From Silvimonas soli (lineage in GTDB: Bacteria; Pseudomonadota; Gammaproteobacteria; Burkholderiales; Chitinibacteraceae): a stretch of 64,000 nucleotides of DNA. Position 1 is the stretch's first letter. Each line of letters starts with the position of its first letter. The notes beneath the pieces are model-generated. The model worked only from the letters and a program-made list of their open reading frames with translations, had not been told where the DNA came from and made no database searches. The stretch spans positions 3,593,001 to 3,657,000 of the forward strand of contig NZ_CP106736.1 of the NCBI RefSeq assembly GCF_030035605.1, read 5' to 3'. The translations under genes and the position numbers were made by a program. This document shows positions 42,313-51,137 of the stretch, in pieces.

Positions 42313-44511
42313 TTACCGCGCCCGCGCTTTCCCTTTTACCGTCCGCTTCCCTTTCCCCTGCCCTGGACCAACAATCTTCTTGGGTGTAGCCGATGCTGCT
42401 GGCCGGCGTTGCACTGGTTGCTGCAAGTTACGCGGTGGCGCCACGGCGCGCTCGCCGGGTTGCTGCGCCGGGATCAGATGCTTGGGGCTGTTGCCGATCA
42501 ACTCAGCGCGGCCCATCTGAATCAGTGCTTCACGCAAAATCGGCCAGTTTTCCGGATCGTGATAACGCAGGAAAGCCTTGTGTACCTTGCGCTGTTGCGC
42601 GTCGCGGATCACCTCGACCTTCTCTGAACTACGCGCCAGTTTCTTCAACGGATTGCGGCGGGTATGCCACATGGTGGTGGCGAGCGCCATTGGCGTTGGG
42701 GTGAAGGCCTGGACCTGGTCTGGCTTGACGTTATTGGCTTTGAGCCACAGCGCCAGATTCAGCATGTCTTCGTTGGTGGTACCGGGGTGCGCGGCGATGA
42801 AGTACGGGATCAGATACTGCTTTTTGCCTGCCTGTGCCGAGTACTTGTCGAACAGCGTTTTGAATTTCTCAAACGTGCCGATGCCCGGCTTCATCATCTT
42901 CGACAACGTGCCTTCTTCGGTGTGCTCCGGCGCAATCTTCAGATAGCCGCTCACATGGTGAGTTACCAGCTCTTTGATGTATTCCGGGTTCTCCACGGCC
43001 AGGTCGTAACGCAAACCAGAGCCGATGGTGATCTTTTTCACGCCCGGAATCGCCCGCGCTTTGCGATAAAGCTGGATCAGCGGGGCGTGATCGGTGTTCA
43101 GGTTTTCGCAAATGCCTGGGTACACGCAGGACAAGCGGCGACAGGATTGCTCGATCTTCGGGTCTTTACAGGCCAGCCGGTACATATTGGCGGTCGGGCC
43201 GCCCAAGTCGCTGATATGGCCGGTAAAGCCCTTGGTTTTATCGCGGATTTCCACGATCTCATTCAGGATCGACTCTTCCGAACGGCTCTGGATAATGCGG
43301 CCTTCATGCTCGGTGATCGAACAGAAAGTACAGCCGCCAAAACAGCCGCGCATGATGTTGATGGAGAAGCGGATCATCTCCCACGCGGGAATGCGCTCGC
43401 CTTCATACGACGGATGCGGATTGCGTGCGTAATGCAGGTCGTAGACGTAATCCATTTCCGGCGTGGTCAGCGGAATAGGCGGCGGGTTGAGCCACACATC
43501 GCGTTCGCCGTGCGCTTGCACCATGGCGCGCGCGTTGCCGGGGTTGGATTCCAGATGCAGCGTGCGGCTGGCGTGGGCGTACAGCACCGGGTCATAAGCG
43601 ACCGCTTCGAAAGCTGGAATGCGCACCACGGTTTTCTGGCGTTCTGCTTGCTTGGCGGCCAGACGCTCTGCCTTGCTGACAATACGAATCGGCTGCGCAG
43701 CTTCGGGCGGCTTGGGTGCAGCGGCGGATTTCTCCGGCTCCATCGCGTACGGGTCCGGATGCGGATCAACGCGACCGGGTAAATCAACGGTGGATGAATC
43801 CAGCACTGACCAATCTTCAGCAGGCATCCAGCCGGAGCGCGTCATGAATGCCGTGCCACGCACATTGCGGATTTGCGCGAGGCGTTCACCGGCATTGGCG
43901 CGGTGGCTCACTTCAACCAGTGCGCGTTCGGCGTTGCCGAACAGCAGAATGTCGGCCTTGGCGTAAACCAGTGCGGACTGCCGAACCTTGTCGCTCCAGT
44001 AATCGTATTGCGCAATGCGGCGCAGGCTACCTTCGATGCCGCCGGCCATGATATCCACGCCGGGATACGCTTCGCGGCAGCGTTGGCAGTAAATGGTCAG
44101 CGCGCGATCCGGGCGTTTGCCGGATTTGCCGCCCGCGGTGTACGCGTCGTCCGAGCGTGGTTTGCGATCAGCCGTGTAGCGGTTGATCATCGAATCCATA
44201 TTTCCCGCTGTCACGCCAAAGTACAGCCGCGGCTTGCCCAGCGTCTTGAAGGCGTCGGCAGAGTGCCAGTCTGGCTGGCTGATGATGCCGACCCGGAACC
44301 CTTGCGCTTCCAGCAACCGCCCGATCAACGCCATGCCAAAACTGGGGTGATCGATATATGCGTCGCCCGTAATCAGGATGATGTCGCACTCGTCCCAGCC
44401 GAGCGCGTTCATTTCCGCACGACTCATCGGCAGGAATGGTGCGGGTTTGCGGGGTACGGTGCCGGCTGGCAGCGTAAAAATCGGGGTAGGGGACGAGGTC
44501 ATTCGAGTCAT
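42313..44511 (-). CDS. ygiQ: YgiQ family radical SAM protein
   Basis: The ~732-residue product is a YgiQ-type radical SAM enzyme. An N-terminal part includes the family patterns DIILITGDAYIDHPSFGMAL and AGGIEGSLRRIAQYDYWSD. The radical SAM core holds Cys-x3-Cys-x2-Cys in MRGCFGGCTFCSITEHEG, and a basic Pro-rich tail ends the protein. The reaction of the family is unknown. ATG 44511 is the likely start; TTG 44523 and ATG 44502 are alternatives, and none has a clear Shine-Dalgarno. The C-terminal tail (KGKGKRTVKGKA-like) is very basic, as in other members. Confidence 0.9.
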   Translation of the reverse strand: MTRMTSSPTPIFTLPAGTVPRKPAPFLPMSRAEMNALGWDECDIILITGDAYIDHPSFGMALIGRLLEAQGFRVGIISQPDWHSADAFKTLGKPRLYFGVTAGNMDSMINRYTADRKPRSDDAYTAGGKSGKRPDRALTIYCQRCREAYPGVDIMAGGIEGSLRRIAQYDYWSDKVRQSALVYAKADILLFGNAERALVEVSHRANAGERLAQIRNVRGTAFMTRSGWMPAEDWSVLDSSTVDLPGRVDPHPDPYAMEPEKSAAAPKPPEAAQPIRIVSKAERLAAKQAERQKTVVRIPAFEAVAYDPVLYAHASRTLHLESNPGNARAMVQAHGERDVWLNPPPIPLTTPEMDYVYDLHYARNPHPSYEGERIPAWEMIRFSINIMRGCFGGCTFCSITEHEGRIIQSRSEESILNEIVEIRDKTKGFTGHISDLGGPTANMYRLACKDPKIEQSCRRLSCVYPGICENLNTDHAPLIQLYRKARAIPGVKKITIGSGLRYDLAVENPEYIKELVTHHVSGYLKIAPEHTEEGTLSKMMKPGIGTFEKFKTLFDKYSAQAGKKQYLIPYFIAAHPGTTNEDMLNLALWLKANNVKPDQVQAFTPTPMALATTMWHTRRNPLKKLARSSEKVEVIRDAQQRKVHKAFLRYHDPENWPILREALIQMGRAELIGNSPKHLIPAQQPGERAVAPPRNLQQPVQRRPAASATPKKIVGPGQGKGKRTVKGKARAR

Positions 44512-44740
44512 TACTTTGGGCAATCTGCTATTTTCGCAGAAATGCGCCCGGCCAATACGAAAAAATGTTGTTTTTCATTGTGATAGCAGCCAGAAGGCGC
44601 ACGGCCGAGCGTGAGACAGCTACCGCCCGGCTGTGAGGCGGTGCGTCTTTTGTTGTGCGATGCAGCATAAAAACTAGAATAGTCAGGTGCACCACGACAC
44701 GGCAGGTCGGCAAAAGTGCTGATCGGCAAGGAGGAACCGC

Positions 44741-45013
44741 ATGAGCATGGCCGGCGCTGAACAATCAGTCTCAGTCTGTAATGCAGATAATGCAGAGCAT
44801 GATTCTGCCAATGGCGGAAATTGGGCGGCGCTGGCGTGGCGTTGCCGTCACTTGCCAGTTGACGAGGCCGTGTTGGCATTTATAGACCCGCGCTGTGTTG
44901 CTGCCACCGACGCCACGCCCTTGCTGTTTGCCGCATCGGTAAATGCTTTTATCCTGGATGCCGGGCGCACTCTGGTCGCCCACGGGTTGGCAGCACGCAA
45001 TCGGATGGACTGA
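44741..45013 (+). CDS. Small protein of unknown function
   Basis: The 90-residue ORF has an excellent AAGGAGG Shine-Dalgarno 6 bases before its ATG, which is the main support for it. The product has no signal peptide, a hydrophilic first 25 residues, then ALAWRCRHLPVDEAVLAFID and a mildly hydrophobic, helical end. It has two cysteines after the N-terminus (WRCRH and PRCVA). I recognise no family. It lies alone between the divergent ygiQ and the phosphonate cluster. A role in the latter is not indicated. Confidence 0.5.
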   Translation: MSMAGAEQSVSVCNADNAEHDSANGGNWAALAWRCRHLPVDEAVLAFIDPRCVAATDATPLLFAASVNAFILDAGRTLVAHGLAARNRMD

Positions 45014-45077
45014 TACCGCTGTTATTACCCTGATACATCTTCGTTAGCGGGCGTCCCAAACGTCTAACGTCATCGCA

Positions 45078-45093
45078 AATTCGTCTAGACGTC
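45078..45093. promoter_or_regulatory. Phosphonate-cluster operator, site 1
   Basis: AATTCGTCTAGACGTC contains the perfect dyad CGTCTAGACG. It lies about 130 bp upstream of the AEP binding-protein gene. A 16-bp copy with two changes (AATTCATCTAGACGTT) lies before phnW at 49823-49838. A degenerate CGTCTAACGTC sits just upstream at 45061-45071. GTCTAGAC is typical of GntR-family operators. Confidence 0.6.
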
Positions 45094-45226
45094 ACAACCT
45101 TGTAACACAGCCAGCCCAGAATCCGCAGCGTCTGATCTACAGACCCATCCATTGGAGCTGCCGATAAAAACGACTGTGTCGGCAGTTCTTGCGAAACCCA
45201 ACAAGGATTCAACAAGGATTCTGGAA

Positions 45227-46240
45227 ATGAAAACCCTGCCTCGCGTGCTTGCCGGCCTGATCGCCCTGTGCGGTGCTGCCGCTTATGCCGACACCACACT
45301 GACCGTCTACACCGCGCTCGAAGCCGACCAGGTCAAGGCGTATCAAGACAAGTTCGAACAAGAAAACCCAGGTGTACACATCAAATGGGTGCGCGACTCC
45401 ACCGGTGTGATTACCGCCAAACTACTGGCTGAAAAGAACAATCCACAAGCCGACGTGGTGATGGGCGTTGCTGCTTCTTCGCTGCTGATCCTGGATAAAG
45501 AAGGCATGTTGCAGCCGTACGCGCCTAAAGGCGTGGACAAGCTGACCAAGTCATATGTGGATAGCAAGAACCCGCCAGCATGGGCCGGTATGGACGTGTG
45601 GGGCGCCACCATCTGTTTCAATACCGTTGAAGCCGCCAAGCAAGGTCTGAAGAAGCCGGAAAGCTGGAAAGACCTGTTGAAGCCGGAATACAAAGGCAAG
45701 ATCGTCATGCCGAACCCGGCATCCAGCGGTACGGGCTACTTTGATGTTTCTGCCTGGCTGAAGATGTTTGGCGAGAAGGGCGGCTGGGAATACATGGATG
45801 GTCTGCATCAGAACATCGCCCAGTACGAACATTCCGGCTCCAAGCCTTGCAAGCAGGCTGCCACCGGCGAATACCCGATCGGCATCTCGTTTGAATACCG
45901 CGCTGCCAGCCTGAAGAAGGGCGGCGCGCCGATTGATCTGGTGTTCCCGAAAGAAGGCCTGGGCTGGGATCTGGAAGCCACCGGCATCATGAAGGGCACC
46001 AAGAACCTGGACGCTGCCAAGAAGCTGGCTGACTGGTCCGCATCGCGCTCGGCCAACGAACTGTTCGAGAAGAACTTTGCCGTGGTCGCCATGCCCGGCG
46101 TCGCCAAGCCGATCGAGTTCATTCCTGGCAACTACGAACAAATGCTGATCAAGCAAGACCTGGGTTGGGCCGCATCCAATCGTGATCGCATTCTGGCCGA
46201 ATGGACCAAGCGTTACGACAGCAAGTCTGAACCGAAGTAA
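45227..46240 (+). CDS. phnS: 2-Aminoethylphosphonate ABC transporter, substrate-binding protein
   Basis: The 337-residue periplasmic protein binds 2-aminoethylphosphonate (AEP) for the ABC importer encoded downstream. A signal peptide (MKTLPRVLAGLIALCGAAAY, cleaved before ADTT) is followed by a type II binding-protein fold related to iron(III) binding proteins: TLTVYTALEADQVKAYQDKF, NPQADVVMGVAASSLL and PNPASSGTGYFDVSAWLKMF. ATG 45227 is chosen for the signal peptide and the AAGGATTCTGG upstream. Iron or polyamine binding would be the alternative, but the neighbouring AEP genes make the assignment firm. Confidence 0.92.
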   Translation: MKTLPRVLAGLIALCGAAAYADTTLTVYTALEADQVKAYQDKFEQENPGVHIKWVRDSTGVITAKLLAEKNNPQADVVMGVAASSLLILDKEGMLQPYAPKGVDKLTKSYVDSKNPPAWAGMDVWGATICFNTVEAAKQGLKKPESWKDLLKPEYKGKIVMPNPASSGTGYFDVSAWLKMFGEKGGWEYMDGLHQNIAQYEHSGSKPCKQAATGEYPIGISFEYRAASLKKGGAPIDLVFPKEGLGWDLEATGIMKGTKNLDAAKKLADWSASRSANELFEKNFAVVAMPGVAKPIEFIPGNYEQMLIKQDLGWAASNRDRILAEWTKRYDSKSEPK

Positions 46241-46350
46241 TTGTGTGTGAGGGGCGAAGCGTGAGGTGCGAAACCTGGCGCCTCGCCCCATTTGCTGCGC
46301 ACGTCTGTCTTCCCCTGGCTTTTCATGCCTTGCTCACGGCTACCCACACC

Positions 46351-46920
46351 ATGCAATTCACCATCGACGATCTGTCCTGGCTGTATGAACAACACGGTCG
46401 CGCCCAATATGGCGGCGAGGCGGTGTCACAACTGGATCACGCGCTGCAAAGTGCCCATTTTGCCGATCAGGACGGCGCGCCCGAGTCGCTGGTGATCGCC
46501 GCTTTGCTGCATGACTTCGGCCATCTGGTGGCCGAGCAAAAAGACGATGACCTTGCCAACGGTATTGATGACCGCCACGAAGCCGTGGGCGTCGCCGCGC
46601 TCAAGCCGCTGTTTGATGAAACCGTGCTGGCGCCGATTGCGCTGCATGTCGCCGCCAAGCGTTATCTCTGTGCAACATCACCCGAATATCTTTACACCTT
46701 GTCGCAAGCCTCGCGGCAATCCTTGCTGTTGCAAGGCGGCGTGATGAGTGACGAGGAAATCACCCGCTTTGAGGCCAACCCTTACCTTGAAGCCGCTATC
46801 GCATTGCGTCGCTACGATGATCTGGCCAAAGTGCCCGACTTGGTGACGCAACCTCTTTCGCATTATCTGGATCGCGCGCGCCTGTTGGTGCGTGCGCGGG
46901 CAGCGCAGGAAACACCATGA
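46351..46920 (+). CDS. phnZ: PhnZ-like HD-domain phosphonate oxygenase
   Basis: The 189-residue HD protein belongs to the group associated with phosphonate operons, typified by PhnZ. PhnZ is a mixed-valent di-iron oxygenase that cleaves (R)-1-hydroxy-2-aminoethylphosphonate to glycine and phosphate. The metal-site pattern is kept: His30, His54-Asp55 (LLHDFGHL), His76 (DRHEAVG) and His99. So are Tyr20 and Glu23 (YGGE), equivalent to the gating Tyr/Glu of PhnZ. ATG 46351 begins the family N-terminus. The 2-oxoglutarate hydroxylase PhnY that normally supplies its substrate is not in the window. The stop overlaps the start of the ATPase gene (ATGA). Confidence 0.88.
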   Translation: MQFTIDDLSWLYEQHGRAQYGGEAVSQLDHALQSAHFADQDGAPESLVIAALLHDFGHLVAEQKDDDLANGIDDRHEAVGVAALKPLFDETVLAPIALHVAAKRYLCATSPEYLYTLSQASRQSLLLQGGVMSDEEITRFEANPYLEAAIALRRYDDLAKVPDLVTQPLSHYLDRARLLVRARAAQETP

Positions 46921-48068
46921 ATCGCGCTATGGTTATTGAACCGGCAGAACTGGCACCACACGCGTCCCTTTCTTCCACCGACCAGCCCGATGCTTTGCGC
47001 CTGACGGGTTTGCATAAACAATTTGGCAGCTTTATTGCGCTGGCAGATATCAATCTGACTGTGCGTAAAGGGGAGTTCGTTTGCCTGCTGGGTCCTTCGG
47101 GCTGCGGCAAAACGACCTTGCTGCGCATGATTGCCGGGCTGGAAAACGCCAATGCTGGCCAGATTGACATGCTGGGTGTGGATGTCACCCGCCAGCCTGC
47201 TGCCAAGCGCAATTACGGCATTGTGTTCCAGTCGTACGCGCTGTTCCCCAATCTCAATGTGGCCGAAAACATCGCCTACGGTCTCAAAGGTCGTCGCCAG
47301 GACAAACAAAGCCGCGTGAGCGAATTGCTGACGCTGATTGGCCTGACCGGTATTGAGAGCAAATATCCCGGCCAGCTTTCTGGTGGTCAGCAACAGCGCG
47401 TAGCCTTGGCGCGCGCGCTGGCAACATCGCCCGGTTTGCTGCTGCTGGATGAGCCATTGTCTGCACTGGATGCACGCGTGCGCGAGCATCTGCGCCGCGA
47501 AATTCGCAGCTTGCAACAACGCCTGGGCATTACCACCATCATGGTCACGCACGATCAGGAAGAAGCACTGACCATGGCTGATCGCATTGTGGTGATGAAC
47601 CAGGGTCATATCGAGCAAATCGGCACGCCCGACGAAATCTACGCCATGCCGCAAAGCCGGTTTGTGGCGGAGTTTGTCGGTCGGGCCAACTGGCTTGGTG
47701 GCAAGGTAGACGGACATGGCGTGGTGCGCGTGGGCGACACGCAACTGGCTGTACCGCATTTGCCGCCATTGCCACTTGGTCGTGAAATAGAACTGTTTGT
47801 GCGACCGGAAGCCGTCGCCCTGCACGCACGTTGGCAGGGTGGCCAGAATATGGTGCTGGCGCATATGGTCGGTGTGGAATCGCTCGGCGGCTTTTGCCGG
47901 GTCAGCCTGGTGGTGCCGGCCATGGGCAATCTGGCCATGATCGCCGATGTGAGCCGTACCGAACTGGCCACGCTGAATCTGCAATCGGGCCAGATGGTGC
48001 CAGTGACACTACCGCAAGCCGGTTTGAGATTTTTCCTCGACGAAGTGAATGCTGGAGTGGTGGCATGA
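46917..48068 (+). CDS. phnT: AEP ABC transporter ATP-binding protein
   Basis: The 383-residue ATPase energises AEP import. It has Walker A GPSGCGKTT (59-67), the signature LSGGQQQRVALARAL, Walker B LLLLDEP with the His switch in VTHDQEEAL, and a C-terminal TOBE-like region (about 280-375). Its nearest relatives are the iron/spermidine/AEP ATPases of the PotA/FbpC class. The first 25 residues are an unconserved extension. It overlaps the PhnZ-like gene and the permease gene by 4 bp each, indicating tight coupling. Confidence 0.94.
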   Translation: MNRAMVIEPAELAPHASLSSTDQPDALRLTGLHKQFGSFIALADINLTVRKGEFVCLLGPSGCGKTTLLRMIAGLENANAGQIDMLGVDVTRQPAAKRNYGIVFQSYALFPNLNVAENIAYGLKGRRQDKQSRVSELLTLIGLTGIESKYPGQLSGGQQQRVALARALATSPGLLLLDEPLSALDARVREHLRREIRSLQQRLGITTIMVTHDQEEALTMADRIVVMNQGHIEQIGTPDEIYAMPQSRFVAEFVGRANWLGGKVDGHGVVRVGDTQLAVPHLPPLPLGREIELFVRPEAVALHARWQGGQNMVLAHMVGVESLGGFCRVSLVVPAMGNLAMIADVSRTELATLNLQSGQMVPVTLPQAGLRFFLDEVNAGVVA

Positions 48069-49774
48069 GTGCGTCGTTGAATCCGCTTGTGGCGCTGCGC
48101 CCGCGACCGTTGTTGCAGGCGAAGAGCGATCGTTTTGCTGGCGCACTGGCGTGGTTGTCATGCCTCTTTTTGCTGGTATTTCTGGCGCTGCCGCTAATCG
48201 CCATTCTGGGTAAAGCCGGACAGGACAAATCGGGTCAGTATGTCGGACTAGCCAACTTTGCCGGTCTGTTCGATGCGCGTTTTGGCTATCTGTTGCACAA
48301 CAGCGTGGGCGTCTCGCTGGCGACAACCGCCATCGTCATTCCGCTGGCTTACTGCTTTGCTGCGGCGATGATGCGCACCTGCATGCCTGCCAAACCGATG
48401 TTTCGCATGCTGGCGCTGATCCCGCTACTGGCACCATCCTTGCTGCCGGGCATCTCGTTGATTTATCTGTTTGGCAATCAAGGCGTATTGAAAGCCTGGC
48501 TGGGCGATGGCTCCATTTATGGGCCGTGGGGCATTGTCTTGGGCGAAGTGTTTTATACCTTTCCGCATGCCCTGATGATCTTGCTGACCGCTTTGTCGTT
48601 GGCGGACGCTCGCCTGTATGAGGCGGCAACGTCGCGAGGCGCTGGCAAAGTGCGCCAGTTCTTTACCGTAACGCTGCCCTCGGTGCGATATGGTCTTATC
48701 TCCGCGGCGATGCTGGTGTTTACGCTGGTGATCACCGACTTTGGCGTGCCCAAGATCGTCGGCGGCAAGTTCGACGTGCTGGCGGTAGAAATCTACAAGC
48801 AGGTGATCGGCCAGCAGAATTTCGGCATGGGCTCGGTCTACGGCCTGGTGCTGTTGTTCCCCGCAGTGCTGTCGTGGCTGGTCGACCGCTTTGTGCAGAA
48901 AAAACAGAAAGCGTTGCTGACTGCCCGGGCGCAGCCACTGCAACCGCAACGACGTGCCATCACCGATATCGTCGCCACGCTGTTTTGCGTGTTGGTGAGC
49001 GTGTGGCTGGTAGTCATGTTGGGCACCTCGGTCGCCGCTGCTTTCATCAAGCAATGGCCATACAACATGGCGCCGACGCTGGCGCATTTTGACTTCGACA
49101 ATATGGATGGCGGCGGCTGGCTGGCTTATCGCAATAGTCTGAAGCTGGCGCTGGGTGTGGCTTTGCTGGGCGGCGTGGCGGTATTTACCGGCGCGTATTG
49201 GGTGGAGAAAATTCGCACCGCGCCCGTGGCCCGCAACGTAACCGGTTTTCTGGCCGTGTTGCCCATGGCCGTGCCTGGCATGGTGCTGGGTCTGGGTTAC
49301 ATCTTTTTCTTCAACGCCCCCGGCAATCCGCTCAACGTGCTGTACGGCAGCATGGTGCTGCTGGTGGTGTGCACGGTGGTGCATTACTACAGCACCGCGC
49401 ATCTCACTGCCATTACCGCGCTTAAACAACTGGACGGCGAATTCGAACACGTCTCGGCGTCACTCAAAGTGCCGTTCTGGACCACGTTGCGCCGGGTGAC
49501 ATTACCCATCTGCCTGCCCGCCGTACTGGAAATTGCCCGCTACTTTTTTGTCTCGGCGATGACCACCGTGTCTGCCGTCATCTTCTTGTATACGCCCGAC
49601 ACGGTGTTGTCTTCGGTGGCGGTGCTGAACATGGATGACGCTGGCGATACCGCCGCCGCCGCTGCCATGGCGACACTCATCGTCGCGACCTCTGCGGCCG
49701 TTTGCCTGGTATTCGGCCTGCTTTCCTGGTCGGCCCTGCGCCGGACCCAAAGGTGGCGTGGTCATCGTGATTAG
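48065..49774 (+). CDS. phnU: AEP ABC transporter permease, two fused permease domains
   Basis: The 569-residue protein contains two BPD_transp_1 permease domains, each with about six transmembrane helices. The coupling-helix (EAA) motifs are seen as EAATSRGAGKVRQFFTVTLP in the first half and EFEHVSASLKVPFWTTLRRV in the second. It forms the AEP channel with the ATPase PhnT. The separate phnU and phnV genes of Salmonella are here one gene, the arrangement found in many proteobacterial AEP clusters. ATG 48065 overlaps the ATPase stop (ATGA). Confidence 0.93.
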   Translation: MSASLNPLVALRPRPLLQAKSDRFAGALAWLSCLFLLVFLALPLIAILGKAGQDKSGQYVGLANFAGLFDARFGYLLHNSVGVSLATTAIVIPLAYCFAAAMMRTCMPAKPMFRMLALIPLLAPSLLPGISLIYLFGNQGVLKAWLGDGSIYGPWGIVLGEVFYTFPHALMILLTALSLADARLYEAATSRGAGKVRQFFTVTLPSVRYGLISAAMLVFTLVITDFGVPKIVGGKFDVLAVEIYKQVIGQQNFGMGSVYGLVLLFPAVLSWLVDRFVQKKQKALLTARAQPLQPQRRAITDIVATLFCVLVSVWLVVMLGTSVAAAFIKQWPYNMAPTLAHFDFDNMDGGGWLAYRNSLKLALGVALLGGVAVFTGAYWVEKIRTAPVARNVTGFLAVLPMAVPGMVLGLGYIFFFNAPGNPLNVLYGSMVLLVVCTVVHYYSTAHLTAITALKQLDGEFEHVSASLKVPFWTTLRRVTLPICLPAVLEIARYFFVSAMTTVSAVIFLYTPDTVLSSVAVLNMDDAGDTAAAAAMATLIVATSAAVCLVFGLLSWSALRRTQRWRGHRD

Positions 49775-49822
49775 CCTGCATAGGGTGTGCATTTCGTGCG
49801 CACCATTACTCACATTTTCCTT

Positions 49823-49838
49823 AATTCATCTAGACGTT
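49823..49838. promoter_or_regulatory. Phosphonate-cluster operator, site 2
   Basis: AATTCATCTAGACGTT matches site 1 (45078-45093) at 14 of 16 positions. It lies directly upstream of the phnW ribosome-binding site (GGAG at 49841), where a bound repressor would block transcription or translation start. Confidence 0.6.
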
Positions 49839-49854
49839 CAGGAGACCTGACGAT

Positions 49855-50952
49855 ATGCGTGAACCCATCCTCCTTACGCCGGGCCCGTTGACCACGAGCC
49901 TTAAAACCAAAACCGCCATGCTCACCGATTGGGGTTCGTGGGACCGGTCGTTTAACGACCTGACTGCCAGCGTGTGTGCCGATCTGCTCGACATCGCATA
50001 TGCCGCAGAAGATCACGTGTGTGTGCCATTGCAAGGTTCGGGCACCTTTGCCGTAGAGGCTGCCATTGGCACCTTGCTGCCGCGCCACGGCAAATTGCTG
50101 GTGCTGGTGAATGGCGCCTACGGCAAACGCATGGCACGCGCTGTCGAAGTCATGGGGCGGCAGGTCGCCATTCTTGAATCGGCCGAAGACCAGCCGAGTG
50201 ACCCACAAGCGTTGGCGGCCCGGCTGGCGCAAGACCCGACTATCACCCACGTCGGCGTCATTCATTGCGAAACCAGCACCGGCATTCTCAACCCGCTGGC
50301 CGAACTGGCCCGCGTGACTGCACGACTGGGTCGCAAACTGATTATCGACAGCATGTCTGGTTTTGGCGCGTTGCCCATCGACGCGCGCGAGGTCGAGTTT
50401 GATGCGCTGATCGCTTCGGCCAATAAATGTCTAGAAGGCGTGCCCGGCATGGGGTTTGTCATCGCCCGCAAATCAGCGCTGGTCGAAAGCCGTGGCAACA
50501 GCCATTCGCTGTCGATGGATCTACACGACCAATACGTTTACATGCAAAAAACCGGTCAATGGCGCTTCACTCCGCCCACGCACGTGCTGGCCGCGCTGCG
50601 TGCTGCGCTAGACCAATATCTGGAAGAGGGCGGCCAACCGGCCCGGCTGGCGCGTTACACCGCCAATCACAACATGCTGGTTGAAGGCCTGCGCCGACTG
50701 GAATTGCGGCCCTTCCTCAACCCGGAAATCCAGGCACCGATCATTGTCACCTTCCATGCGCCGGATCATCCGGAATACCACTTCCAGTCGCTGTACGAAG
50801 CGGTGCGCGAAAAGGGGTTTGTGCTGTACCCGGGCAAATTGACGCAAGTGGAGACTTTCCGTGTTGGCTGCATTGGCGCCATCAACGAGGCCGAAATCGG
50901 CCAGGCGGTTGCAGCGATTGGTGAAGGGCTGCATCAATTGGGCTGGTTGTAA
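49855..50952 (+). CDS. phnW: 2-Aminoethylphosphonate-pyruvate transaminase
   Basis: The 365-residue PLP enzyme transfers the amino group of AEP to pyruvate, giving phosphonoacetaldehyde and alanine. It begins with the family pattern LLTPGPLTTS and keeps LQGSGTFAVEAAIGT, HCETSTG, Asp165 (IIDSMSGFGA) and the PLP lysine Lys191 in SANKCLEGVPG. The C-terminal FRVGCIGAI is also conserved. The start has GGAG about 10 bases upstream. It is the first gene after a short gap holding operator site 2; phnX follows after a BIME. Confidence 0.97.
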   Translation: MREPILLTPGPLTTSLKTKTAMLTDWGSWDRSFNDLTASVCADLLDIAYAAEDHVCVPLQGSGTFAVEAAIGTLLPRHGKLLVLVNGAYGKRMARAVEVMGRQVAILESAEDQPSDPQALAARLAQDPTITHVGVIHCETSTGILNPLAELARVTARLGRKLIIDSMSGFGALPIDAREVEFDALIASANKCLEGVPGMGFVIARKSALVESRGNSHSLSMDLHDQYVYMQKTGQWRFTPPTHVLAALRAALDQYLEEGGQPARLARYTANHNMLVEGLRRLELRPFLNPEIQAPIIVTFHAPDHPEYHFQSLYEAVREKGFVLYPGKLTQVETFRVGCIGAINEAEIGQAVAAIGEGLHQLGWL

Positions 50953-50973
50953 GCCTGTCGCCCAAAGGCCGCT

Positions 50974-51089
50974 CGTAGCCAGCATGAAGCCACAGGCGGG
51001 AATCCGGGAGCGCAAGGCGTAATGCGCCAGCGACTGCGGCAGTGACCACGGTGATTTCGCCGCTTCCCGCTGTGCGCCATCCGGGCTAA
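50974..51089. repeat. REP/BIME-like inverted pair between phnW and phnX
   Basis: GTAGCCAGCATGAAGCC (from 50974) faces an inverted unit ending CCGGGCTA at 51089. It lies in the 185-bp gap between phnW and phnX. Confidence 0.72.
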
Positions 51090-51137
51090 GCCGCGTGAAC
51101 GGCCAGATCAACACATACCAAACAAGGATTTACCGCA

